64,000 nt of DNA, taken from the NCBI RefSeq assembly GCF_002775205.1, contig NC_036453.1:5607103-5671102 (forward strand), in the 5' to 3' direction. Positions 26,181 through 38,060 of this stretch are shown here, piece by piece. The stretch is from Xiphophorus maculatus. Lineage: Eukaryota; Chordata; Actinopteri; Cyprinodontiformes; Poeciliidae. A program made the position numbers and the translations under genes. The notes beneath the pieces were generated by a model. The model had not been told where the DNA came from. It saw only the letters and a list, made by a program, of their open reading frames with translations, and ran no database searches. Positions within the stretch are counted from its first letter, which is position 1; every line of letters begins with the position of its first letter.

Positions 26181-26869
26181 TTCACAAAGTATATCAAAAC
26201 AGGACAAATGCACAATAATCCTGGAGTCAGTACTTTGCAGTTGCATATTTTTCATGTATTTCTTTGAATAATATTTATATTGGCCTTTCTGATCCATCAG
26301 ACATTAGCTGAATGTGTGTTTAATGAATTTTACATTCCGTAAAAGTGAAAACTCTAACAGAATTAGGTGTAGAAGCCAAAGTCAATTCTGTGGCTTCACA
26401 AGTACATATTTCATCTTTGTTGCCATTTTATTAAGAACAGCCAAACATTAAAAATTAGTGATGTATTTTCCAATTTTTGACTTCCTGTAGGGCATGAAAG
26501 TAGCATTTAGACTGGACTTAGTAAATCTCATCTTCATATGTACACACACTGAAACACACTCTAAAGATGTAAAAAATAAAAATAAAAGGTTTTTTTGTGT
26601 GTCATTCAAGCAGAAAAGACCCCTTATGTCATCTATTAACACACTCTCACCTTTGACCCCAAACTCAGCTGAATGGCTCTCTAATGGAGGTCAGACTTCC
26701 AGAGTGCGCTCATGTTTGTGTACGCTTTCACATGTGCTCAGGCTCAGTCGTGTCCATTTGTACGAGCATCAGTGTGGCAGACAGAGAGGGACAACTTGGG
26801 AGCAAAAAAAAGACCCCAGAAAGTGGAGGAAGTTTATTCAGCCGAGTTTCCAGAGCTCCGGGAGCTGCT

Positions 26870-27103
26870 CTATTTATAAAGACAGCAAACCATCGCTGGA
26901 TATGTTTGTGTACTCCAGAATATGTTTTTATGTGCTGTTTGTGAGAGCACTTTTCAGCCGCTGTGTGTTGCCACACAGTGCATGTGTGCGTTAAAATTAA
27001 TAAATATGTACAATTAAAGGCTTCCTGTTATTTAGTGGTGAGGCCAGAGGAAGTTATTTTGTGGTACACTGATAATTTTGGTCAGAACACTGGGCTATAA
27101 ATA
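26870..27103 (+). promoter_or_regulatory. MEF2-type site and TATA-like box
   Basis: CTATTTATAA at 26870-26879 fits the MEF2 consensus. CTATAAATA at 27095-27103 is a good TATA box, with a CT-rich stretch beginning about 25 bp later. No exon can be tied to it, so this is only a possible cryptic promoter or enhancer. Confidence 0.25.
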
Positions 27104-28189
27104 CTGTCAGCGCTCTGCACTCCAGCCTGCCTTCCTCTCTTCCCTCCATTCCTCCATCCCTCCCCGAAATAAAAAAAAGCTTGTGTGCTGCAGGAAAACA
27201 AGAGCAAAATAAGTATGCAGGGAGTTGTTTTTAAACATTTTACAGCATCCGTCCTTCCCGTCTACCCTTGTGTCAGCTTCTTTCTGATGAACAAGGCTTT
27301 GTTTGGCAAGGCACGCACCATAAAAAGGCCTAATTGAAATACACACAAACATTGCCTCATACAATATAACCCATTTTGGTCATTTGTGACTTATGTTCTA
27401 GAAATAGAAATCTTGAAAGTATGAGACACAGTTAAAGAGACTGGGTGTTTTTCAAGCAGAAATGTCTATCTAAAATATAAAAGCAGAAGGATATGCTTTT
27501 ATATATATACATGTAAACATAGAGATGATAGCACAGCATATGTACAGTAACTGTACTGTCTGGGTCTTCTCTGATGTCTGTTGTTATAAACAGAAAACAT
27601 GTCTTGACTAAAATACACATTTTAACAGGAGTATGTCACTATAGCTATTGATTGTCAATCTAGTAACACATTTTTCCTCAAAAAATCTGAAATGTTGGTT
27701 TGTTCTCATTTAATAAATAAAACATCCTCTGTTTGTCAAGCAGGGTTATGAGACAATATGAAACTTTGCTACAAGAAAGTGAACTATCCAGAGCTTAGTG
27801 GTGTGAACACAACAAACTTTCTGCCATAACTTTGGGAGATACATAGAGCAGTCAGCAACCAGACCACTGAAACATCCACAGGTGTTAATTGTGGAAACCC
27901 CTTTGTTTCTTTTAGTCCAGGTTTACTTTTAATGTGTCCTTTGTCAGTACAAGACATCTGCTGATGTCTGCAGATTGTGTTTCCTCAACTACTGCTGTCT
28001 GTAAACGGTTCTCTGCACGTTAACTCACAATAACTAGATGCAGCTGCAGCTTTTTTTTTTCTCAGCATCTCGGCTGAATGACTGACAGAACATTTACCAG
28101 TAATTTACCTCCACTTCTAAACTGCATCAGCGTTTTAGTGTCAGATGATATGTTGTGGTCTACTTACTGTACATGGACTTGGACTACAC

Positions 28190-28450
28190 CAGGAGTGTGA
28201 AACTCATTTTCAATGTGGGCCATATTGACACCATGAAGGGTCGGTTGTGGCAAAATGTTCTTCAAATTAAACAATATTGAATCTTATTCACATTGATGCA
28301 ATTTGGAAGTACACAGAAAAAAACTGCTTTGATTTGATTGACAGAGCAATATTTAAGCACAATTTTTACCTTAATACACCTGAGTAAAATTGCTGAATTA
28401 CCTTGTAATTCCAAGCATCCCTTCTTGGAGTTACAAGAAGGGATTATTTT
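28190..28450 (+). repeat. hAT-like interspersed repeat fragment
   Basis: GGAGTGTGAAACTCATTTTC then AATGTGGGCC resembles the 'GTGTCAAACTCATTTT...GGGCC' end common to vertebrate hAT-derived repeats. A perfect 11-bp hairpin, ATCCCTTCTTG / CAAGAAGGGAT with a 6-nt loop, lies at 28417-28444. Confidence 0.45.
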
Positions 28451-29711
28451 ATGAATTGTTGTGTAAACATGAACTCAAATTTCTTTGTAATCACTAGTTC
28501 CTCTTTGGGTTGCCATTTTGTGATACATTAATACCTTAGTTCAGTTTTCTGGACAGTATTACTCTACTGCCCTACTGTTGGCTCTATGGTCTATGTTGGC
28601 TGCAGTCTTGGCTGATTCTGATCATTTTTTTTCTTCTAGGCTCTTTTACGCTTTTCTCAATTTTGAACATGAAAAAAAAGCATCTATGTAGCCACAGCTT
28701 GGGAACATTATTGAAAACTTCATCCTGATCCATATAATTAACTGGATTATGGGTCATATGGTCAAAGCAGGCTCTGTGATTTATTTTAAGTCAATCTCCA
28801 ATCTTTGTGATGGCATGTGTAGTCACTGATGCATAAAACAGGGATTGATTTGAACCTTCAAATAGTCCCCATCATATAGAGAGTGATGCTTAGCTGTGTC
28901 AGTGTGGCCTTTTCTAAAAGAACATTTGTTGGACCCCATCAGCTGTGTGATCAATAATCAGGTTTTCAGCATTTTTGAAGCCTCTTTAGATATGACAACA
29001 AACATACTCAGTCATAAAACTTTAATCTAGACCTTTTAATAGTAATTTTGACAGATAAAGTAGATGACCTTAGCTCCCAACCTCTAATATGTTGTGAATT
29101 TGAGAGACAAGTCATTTTTGGAAAACCTGCTATTTACAAAATTAGAAATGTCTTGATAGGTTTAAACTTGACTGTGTTTAGGTCGTTCTGTATCCTCATA
29201 CAGGAATATCAACAAGAGTCCAAAGTCACTAGCACACTATCAGACCAAAATATCAACTCATGTGGACAGTTGCACTAATACTCACAGAGGCATGTGGTCA
29301 CTTCATGGGGCATGCCAGGAAATTCTTGCAAGGGTATGTTAATATTCCAGATGCTTTAGCACATAAACAAGCTTCCAAATCGGAGAACGGAAATTCAATT
29401 TGAACACAGCTCTGCATGGCGATACAGAGATGTTTATCTCTCTCTGCCTGTCTCTGGAGCTGAACGGCTGAGTGGCCGCTGAATGTTTACCTACGATAAG
29501 GGCTTTCTGTTTGACCACCAGTTAAGTTACACTGAAGTGAACTGAGAGGCCATGAAGGGGAAACTTTATAAATAAGGCCAAGTGTTCAGGATGTTACCTC
29601 AAAACTCAAGACTAGATCAAAAGAAAGGGAGATTAACTTTTTTGTGCAAAGTAAGTTTAGGGTTTGCACATTACTGAAATAAGTTCAACTATTTACAGTT
29701 TCTGTAAGAAA

Positions 29712-29772
29712 AAATATGCAATGATTATCCAATCATTGCATATTTGATTATATAAAATGCATGTGCATTTTA
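29712..29772. repeat. two adjacent perfect inverted repeats
   Basis: Arms 29712-29726 and 29731-29745 are 15-bp perfect complements around ATCC. Arms 29753-29761 and 29764-29772 are 9-bp complements around TG. They abut the end of the LINE remnant. Confidence 0.85.
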
Positions 29773-29810
29773 CAATTGGGGTGATGTGCAGCGTTGTGGA
29801 TCAGCTGCAG

Positions 29811-30320
29811 TTAATTGATTTTTTTTAGGCAGATCTGTGACGACACATTGCAGTAATCAGTGTGACTAAAGATAAACACATCGATGAGTTTCTCTAGATT
29901 TTGCTGAGACCTTAATCCTCTAATCCTGGAAATGTTCTTCAGGTGATAGAAGGCCGACTTTGTAACTGTCTTCATGTGTCTCTGAAGGTTCAGGTCTGAG
30001 TCCATCACTACGCCCAGATTTTGGGCCTATTCAGATGCTGTGATTGTTCCTCTTTAGGTCCAAAAGTAAGAACTTCAGTTTTGTTTCCATTCAGCTGGAG
30101 AAAGTTATGGCACATACATGCATGGACTTATTCTATGCATCTGCTCATTACTGGATGGCTTCATAGTCCCCTGATGAAATTGTAATGTAAAGCTATCCAT
30201 CATCTGTGTAGTTGTGATAACCAGAAGGAGCAGGTAGTAAATAGAAGGGACCTCAGGATGCAACCCTGGGGTTCTCTGCATATGATGCTCTGATAGAAAG
30301 GCAGCTATATAGTCAGAGAA
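29811..30320 (-). mobile_element. L2-clade LINE ORF2 (reverse transcriptase) remnant
   Basis: Translating the minus strand gives MDSDLNLQRHMKTVTKSAFY, HLKNISRIRGLRSQQNLEKL and a worn FIFSHTDYCN block, the C-terminal reverse-transcriptase region of fish L2-like LINEs. Upstream parts (30040-30320) match the preceding 'nucleotides of the YADDTQ...VIVFGP' region but are frameshifted. It is truncated at both ends and inactive. Confidence 0.85.
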
Positions 30321-30339
30321 GTACCACAAAAAAGCAAAA

Positions 30340-32400
30340 TGAAGGATTGTCTGGGCAATTAAAAATAAGCAACACTACATTTATATGAATATATGTTGAA
30401 TATTTAGATTTAATAAATACTAATATATTTAGGTGTCTTCCACAAGTAATCTGGCCTAAGCTCTTCAATTCAGGAAGAGCAAAGTCACAAAAAAAGATCC
30501 GTTACATGTTTATATTTACTTTTCCAGTTTTTGCACATCCGTACAAAAATGTCAAAAGAAACTTTAAACAAATATAGAAAGCATTGCTTTTAAAATTTTG
30601 TAAGTAGAAAATTAATAATTCAATTAAACAAGTTTCTAAAAAATAAACAAAAAGTATTATTGCAGCAAATTCCCTGAGTTTATAGAAGTCGTATTGTTTG
30701 CTTCAGTACATCAGTGCAACTCTGTTGGTAACCAATTACTGTCCCTATATCACAAGGACTTTAGAATTTCATATTCTGAAGTTTTACTAAACAATAATGT
30801 CAAACACCAACACCAAGAAATGGAAAATACCTACATACTCAACATCTAATTTGTATTTACTAATTTTGCACACAAAAATGCCTTTTGTACTCCACAAACA
30901 ATAAAGTCAGTAGATGCAGTTCTGTTCTGAACTAATTCTAGGTTGTCCCAGGACTTTATCCTCCGGCAACATCGGAACTCTGTGTTTACTCATCTCATAA
31001 TAAGGCTCATTCAGCTGAGGACATCTTGATTAGGTCTGCCGAACGTCTGGTTTTCATTTAGCTTGGAGGATGGAACCAAGGACAGGGGAGAACAGAAAGA
31101 ATGCTGTGTGGAAAAGAAGATTTCTAAATTACTTTTTAAAAATTCATGTATCATTCTTTCAGTTTTTGAAATGTACACATTTACATCAAAGAATTCTGAT
31201 TTGTGTTGGTGCTGGTATTACTTTACCCTGTTTAACATTTTTTGCAATAAGCTACTTACCTACTGTCCTGAGAAGAGTTGACACAGTAGTTACAGCAAAC
31301 ATGCAATAAATTGTAGTCTATTTGGATCTCTAATAGGACCTTATGAAATTTTCTTCTTATCATAAGCAAATGCAAACAAGCAATGGAACAACCTGTCAGG
31401 TGTTTTTACACATCAAGCAATGATATTCATATAGTAGATATCATTGTACTTAAAAACCATTACTTCTTCTTTAAAAAATACTGTTTTCTGAAATGTCATA
31501 AGCAAATGACTTGCCAGTGCCACTTAATTTTCATCTCTCTCATTTCTGTGCATCACGTTCTGCAGAAACTGAATGCTTCAAAGGCAAAATATTTGTCAGT
31601 TGAGTAAAGCAAAATTAACTTTTCATTAGCAATTTGCTATTTACCATTTATATGAAGCAGTTTTCACCAAAAGATTTGACAATTTAAATTACAAATATTC
31701 TTATTCAAAGGACTTCTGCTGAAAAATCGTGTTTTCTACAAAATAGCTGTAGGCCTGATGTCTCCATTGCATTCTCAAACTAGTAAATAATAAGATTTTA
31801 TATTCTGTTTCAAAATGAAACACTTTTTATTAAAACAAATGATATGATGATTCAAGATAATCTTGTTTAATAAACTTCCACTCCAAAAGCATGATATGTC
31901 AAAACAAAGAGTCTCCACTTATCATCTGTCAGTAACCAATGGCTAGCAAGTGTCATTTGATAATTCAGTGTAAAACTTTTATCACAAAATATTTCAATAA
32001 TTCAAGGTGAAGATAACCGTCACTTGTTTATTGCACTCCCACTGAAAGGCATTAATATCTTTTAAGCTGTTTCATTTAGCATTACCTGTTATTAGCAAAT
32101 TGCTATGGTGGCTTTCAACATTTTTTTTAATGAGACACATTTATTACAAAACATTGAAGGGAAAAGAATGTACTACTGTCTTCTCATTCACCTAATGCAT
32201 GGGGTCCTTAAAAGACTGAAACAGTATCACATCATGGGGGTAATTAATAATGGATATCACAACCACTTGACTTCTTACCCCACACTGGTGACAAAACACA
32301 CTAATATTGCTGTAGCGTCCATTTCCATCTTGATAACACAGACAGCAGCCAGTCTAACACACTGCTATAAAATTTTTGGATATGTGTGAAAGCTAACAAC
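30340..32400. other. no recognisable gene
   Basis: AT-rich spacer with no exon or repeat family I can name. Confidence 0.4.
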
Positions 32401-32409
32401 TGTCATTGA

Positions 32410-32410
<1 letters not shown>

Positions 32411-32451
<41 letters not shown>
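32411..32451 (+). repeat. (CA)n microsatellite
   Basis: Uninterrupted dinucleotide tract of about 41 bp. Confidence 0.95.
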
Positions 32452-32453
<2 letters not shown>

Positions 32454-32599
32454 GAACATGTTTATGTGCAAGTGTAGAGTTCATGTAACAGATACAGGGA
32501 TGGTAAAGTCAACATTACTGCAGATAGCCTGCTGATAGAGTGTTCCCTTGCTTCCGCTGCCCTTTGTTTACCTAATGATCAAGTGGATTTTTCTGTGTT

Positions 32600-32665
32600 G
32601 GGGGGGTGAAGAGGGTGTTGGCGTGTGCGGGGGGGTTGTTGGCGTGTACGTGTGTGTGTGTGCAT
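32600..32665 (+). repeat. GT/G-rich low-complexity tract
   Basis: GGGGGG runs with GTGTGTG. No coding value. Confidence 0.7.
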
Positions 32666-34574
32666 GATCAGTTGTGGTTATGTGAGTGGCTTCCAGCTCT
32701 TGTTGTGACACAAATATGCAGAATTTTTTTGTTGATCTTATACAAAATGAGTTGCTCCTTGGTATTTGCTGTGGGGAAAATAAGTAACGTGTCAATGTTT
32801 TTGTAGACCAAATATTAGTAATGGGTCCCTTAATGTAAGATTCACACCAGATGTCAGCAACAATCCAAATAATTCAATTCACATACAAAGACATCTAAGC
32901 AAATTAATCTACAAATGATGTCAAAAAAGTGGAATCACACAGGAAATAGTATTCAGTTATTAAACAAACTTAATTAGACCTCCTAAATACTTTGTGGAAA
33001 GCCTTTTTTGGTAGTGACAAATGAAGAACTTATTGTTTACATAGAAAAATCTGTACCTTTAATTTCCTGGTCTTTATAAATCTAAGATCAAGTGATTGTC
33101 ACCCATGTGCTTACTTTTTGACATCTTTTCTGATTATTAATTTGAGACCTCTGTCAGAAAAATTATGAGGTGAAATAACTTTTTGTGGTCAGGTAAAAGA
33201 CAAACAGATTAGAAACCCTTTTAAACGCCATTAGTTAATATTAAGCCAGAATATATTGACTTGAACATAGCAGCAGAAATGCTTTGTAAATACTGACAGA
33301 TTTTAGCTGATTTCTTGGCTCTCTGTGTTTTTGACACACCCTTTTCTTCATTTTTTTAATACTTATGCATCGAGCCATTTCAGTTTTTTACCATTGCTGT
33401 TACCAACATCTGGTGTGATTATAAAGGCTCCAATGGAGACATATAAAGTGGAATATGAGAACAAATTTGGTTTGCTGAATAGTAGTTCCACCCACTGTAT
33501 TTTTGCAGTCGTTTGTTTTTCTTGACTATCTTTCAGTACTGACCATATGTACTGTTACTATATGCAACATTTTTGCAAATATAAATATTAAAAAAAATCA
33601 TATGCAAACCAGATTGAGAGCAAATAGTCAAAGCCTTATTGCAGGGCTGGTTAAGGAAGTAACTCTCTCTGTTACTCATTCATATGTGTAAGAGACACTT
33701 TATTCTTTTCCTGATCTAAATGCGTGTGAAATAAATGACACTTGTTGAGTCTGAAAAAGGAAGTGATAGAAAACAGGACAGCAAACTAAAACCAGACAAA
33801 ATGTTGGGTTAACTTTACCAACAAGAGGAAGTGCAAACCACAAGGAGTCAGAAAGTCGGTCAGGCAGGCAGTTGTCATTATTTACCCTCCTCAGTCTTTG
33901 CTTAAACTCAAGGCAGAGGAGTCATGCATCAGCGGAGGAAATTGTGAATGTGAAACATGTCAGATTAGAGAGGAATTCTGGGAGCCTGCAGATCAGCACG
34001 ATGAATTCGACCATGGGAAAACCATGCACACAAGCACTCACCCATAGACAAAATCCTCAATGTGCACGTACTCACACAGCAGCGAAAGCCATTCAGAGCC
34101 TGAACCACCTGCTACATTCCTCAGCCAATAAGTCAGCTACTTAAGCAGCCAGCTTTTTAATCGCCCAGTCAGTCAAAGGACCAAGCAATAAAGAAACCAT
34201 CCATCTCATCAGTTAATAGGCAAGACTGTGTTCAACACTTCCTAAAGTTGGACAAACAAGTTGTGTGAATTCTTGCAAAGTCTTTGTCTTTTACCATTCC
34301 TTAAAGACTTACATTCCACTCTTTCAAGCACAAAATGCAGATCAGATACAGAAACAGAAGAGAAAATTACTGAAAAAGCAGAAAAAAAAACATTTTGAGG
34401 GGGCTAAAGACAGGATGAATATGAAATAGTCCTTAATGAAGGAATCTGAAGCACATTATAGAACATATTTGTTTATAACAGTAAAATATGCATACAAGGT
34501 TACATAAAACACTCATTTTTTTAGGGTTATAGTAATGCTGCAGATGTGAGTTGAGCTGTGGTCAGTCTGTCAGG

Positions 34575-34630
34575 TGGCCAGCCAGCCAGCCAGCCACCCA
34601 CGCATCCATCCAGCCAGCCAGCCAGGCAGG
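34575..34630 (+). repeat. (CCAG)n microsatellite
   Basis: GCCAGCCAGCCAGCCAGCCA-type tetranucleotide repeat broken by a CATCCATC segment. Confidence 0.9.
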
Positions 34631-35379
34631 ACAAGAGCATAGGAAGCAGTCATTACAGAGGAAGCTGGGCCGTCTTAACGGCATTATGTGCCCCTCAGAG
34701 AGAGAGGCGGTCAGAGGCAATACGGCTGACTGGAGCGCTTCAAAGCAGGAAGGAGTCCAGCCACCACCACCTCAACCTGCATGCGTGTTCAAGGGGAAGC
34801 AAAGAGTTTAATGGGTTGGGGTGGGGATGTTGGGGCAGGATGAGCAACTTTTAAAACTTGATTTTCTAGTATTTTATCAGCACAGATGTAGCTTAAGCAC
34901 ATGAAGCTCTGGCTGAGGTTTTGGGATTTCTGTCCTTGCTGGATGTTTTAATGAGGCGTAAACTTGTGGGCAAGAGTTAAAACATTGAGATTTATTTTGT
35001 TACTTCTCTAAACCAAAATCAGTGTTTTCTCAGTGAAGCCACACCAACTAAAATGGAGCAACTTGCTACTTTCCTGCTGGCACGGCCAGTACGGTTGTGT
35101 TCAGTGCCAGTCAGAAATTTACAAAGACTCAGGATCAGCAGGAAAATCCAGCTGTTTTGGATCTTTTAATAATGCATTTGAAAGGTTGTTTTTCTCAGGG
35201 GAAAATGCTAATACAACACAGATGTTTAACAAAATTTAAAAAGGGGAATTGGGTAGAACATATTGTGAATTTTCTCCTAGATACTGGGTTACAATCATGC
35301 ATATAGACTGAAAAACAGAAATGCAAGCTGACTATTGCATTCACTCTTTGTAGAGACACCACAAACATTTTGTACAGTG

Positions 35380-35590
35380 GTATCGTCACCATGGTTCTGA
35401 TTTATTTCTGGCTAATATTTGACAAATGTTCCTGGCAGAAATGGCAGACCGGTTGGTCTTCTTGCATCAACTTAGTTTTTAGGCATGATCCACAAATTTT
35501 GAACAGTATAAGGTCTGGGCTTTGGTTAAGGTCATTTCAGAAAAAATATGTTAGTCTGCTCTATCCACCCTCAAAATAATGTCCATGTGT
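35380..35590 (-). mobile_element. Tc1-like fragment of a second family
   Basis: TTCTGATTTATTTCTGGCTA, GTTCCTGGCAGAAATGGCAG, and TAAGGTCTGGGCTTTGGTTA resemble the antisense of the central transposase region of a fish Tc1-like family. No intact frame and no ends are recognised. Confidence 0.55.
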
Positions 35591-37419
35591 TTAGTGAAGC
35601 TAGTTGATGTTAGATGTTTAGTATGACTTTAATCTGAATCTGTTGCTTCAGTGAAAGCATTAATATAAGATTGTTACATCCTTTTTATTTTCCACATATA
35701 TTCTTCACATGCATATTTTAGTTTTTCAGATGAATTGAACAAGCTATTTATCACATTAAAGATGAATAAAAGGTTATCTTTTCATTATCTAACTAAATAA
35801 ATGATAAGAACTAATGTTTGCAGGTTTTTGTTTGGGAATCATCCAAGGTGTTCCCCTTCCTCTAATCCCACAGTAGAAATTTCCCCAACTCACTGATCCT
35901 CTGGACCTATTAACCTGCATGTCTGGCATGGTTCTCTGCTCCCACACACCTTCCTCAGATAATTGAATTATCTCATCAGACTGTCATCAAGTTCAGGAGA
36001 AGCTGAGTACTGACTCTTCAGTTTAAATGTGATGAAGCAGGAAAGTGCTTTCCAGGAACAGAACTGAAAAGAACTGCTCTAGTAATGTCAGCATACCTGT
36101 TTAAATTTGAAGCCTATTTTTTGAGAATTTCTTCATGAGAATTTTATGGCTCCGTTCAGGGTGTTGCTGCTTTCAGCAAAGGTCAAGGGTTAAGCAAAGT
36201 TCAGGGTTTTGGTGAATGTGTGATTCAGTTTTTAACACAGCAATTAAAACATTTAGTCAAATTTATGACTTTTTAAAAGTCCTTTCGTTCTTTACAGAAG
36301 ATCTTTGTATTTTTTCATGTTGAATTTCTCAGCTTTAAACTCTCACGATTGCACCTTTTCTATCACATTTATTCTCCGAATTTTTGAGAGGCATTTTATT
36401 GGAGAACAAGAAGTAAGAAGTATTATGCAACAAAGTCTGGCATTAAAGTGTGGACATCTGATGCATGTAACAGCACCATGAACTTCCCTTTTCCTTATCC
36501 AAATAACATCATGATGATATTATTGACAGGTTTCTTTGTTCATTCTTTGTTTTCTGTCTTTCTTTTTTGCTTTTTCTCCCTTCTCAGTGTCTGTTTTTCA
36601 CTCTTTACTGCTCCCTTCCTTTTTTACCAGCCACCCTCATCTCCTCCTCATCATCATCTATCCAGCACCTGTGGCCCTGCAGAGGGGAAGTTCCAGGGGA
36701 GAGGAAACCCCCAGGGCAACCAGGCACTTCACAGATGGTTAGCAAATTACGCCTTCATTACTTCTTCTTTCCTCCTCTTTGCTTCCTCTGGTCATTGCTT
36801 CAAAATGACTCTGTGTTCCTGTGACACTTCACATCTGTCAGCAACTGGCTCGGTTGCTCATAAAAGCAGCAACCAGTCTGGATAAAGTAGGGAAACTTTA
36901 TTTAAAGTGCTCTTATTCAAAAATTCTAATTATTTTATTGGATCTATGGCATAACATAGAAAATATACAAAGGTTTTGCACATAATTGCAACATGCAAAC
37001 AGATTTAGAGACAATTATTTGGAGGAATTTTTTGGTGTTCTGAATTAGTGCAAAATTACATGCAAGATAAGTAAATAAGAATGAACACATGATGCCTTCA
37101 GGGTGAAATACAACCACTAAGAGACCGCGGAAACGTACCCAAGACACTGCATCTCTAAAACCATGTAATATCTATGTAATGTAATATTGTGAACTGCCTC
37201 TAAACATTTTGGAGCGTTTGATGCAATTTCCCCTCAAAGGACTTTATTAGCCATAAAAAGATATGCATTTATCAAATCCAGAAATACCTATTAGAATGAT
37301 CTAAACTTTAAACTACATCTGCATATAGTTTCCTTTGCTGGCTACAGGTGCTTTTAAAAACATTTTTCATTCAAATTCTTACCCTATTCAGTTTATTATT
37401 ATTGCTTTAATGGCCTTGA

Positions 37420-37775
37420 CATATATTTTCCTTCCTTTTCATTTAGTTTCTTCGTTTATTGTGTTTTGTTCTTTGTACTTTTGGATTTTGTTCTCTTTCA
37501 TCAGTCTTATTCTTTCCCCCTTTGTTTTGTAACTTCTTTCAGTCCTAGATCAGCCTTTCTGTTTATTATTCACCTTATTTTAGCCTTTCCACAGCTGTCA
37601 CCTGATTTCCCCCTTTGTAATCATTGTCCTTCACTACTCCCTCCTGAGTATTAAGTACTTGTATTTTCATTATTTGTCACTGTACTCTTCCACTGTACCG
37701 CCTGCATACTTCGACCTGCTAACCTTTGATTTTATTAAACGCTTCCATCTCTACCACAGTCTGGGTCCATTGTCA
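37420..37775 (-). repeat. interspersed repeat tail
   Basis: T-rich leader, then CCACAGCTGTCACCTGATTT, ATTAAGTACTTG and TGATTTTATTAAACGCTTCC. This layout is common to teleost interspersed elements and loosely parallels, in inverse orientation, the copies at 8960 and 13165. Confidence 0.4.
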
Positions 37776-37855
37776 AACAAAATAATCAAGTCAGATTTGT
37801 GCCTACAGGTAATTGTTGCCGTGTGAACAGATTATCCAACCGTAACAATAATTTG

Positions 37856-38060
37856 AGGTTCATCCAGAGTTACCGTGAAACTCTTGGCTGCTTCTCTGAT
37901 TATTGTTCTTGTCGTCTGCCAGTTTAGGTGGACGGCCATGTTTTAGTAGGATTGTGTGCCAGGCTCGTTTCATTTGTGGAACATTGACTGAACAACGCTT
38001 TGTGAGATTTTCATGGCTTAGATACTGCTTTATCATCCAACAATATGATGTACATTTATG
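37856..38060 (-). mobile_element. Tc1-like transposase N-terminal fragment
   Basis: GCTTCTCTGATTATTGTTCT and CAGTTTAGGTGGACGGCCAT encode, on the minus strand, the HGRPPKL motif between the two helix-turn-helix parts of Tc1 transposase, preceded by a worn DNA-binding helix. Only this domain remains. Confidence 0.75.

Noticed and set aside
25973..26297. Tyr/Ile-repeat ORFs
   Set aside because: Translation of the (TA)n array.
26494..26994. 166-codon plus-strand ORF, the longest in the window
   Set aside because: Composition is irregular, with no domain, no splice context and other frames also open; a stop-poor patch is a simpler reading.
28417..28444. Perfect 11-bp hairpin as a microRNA precursor
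   Set aside because: Stem far too short for a pre-miRNA and located in a likely hAT-derived repeat.
36448..36885. 145-codon plus-strand ORF with a hydrophobic stretch and an exon-like SSPPHHH region
   Set aside because: The hydrophobic part comes from a T-rich low-complexity tract; no homologue, and splice sites around 36630-36735 have no partners.
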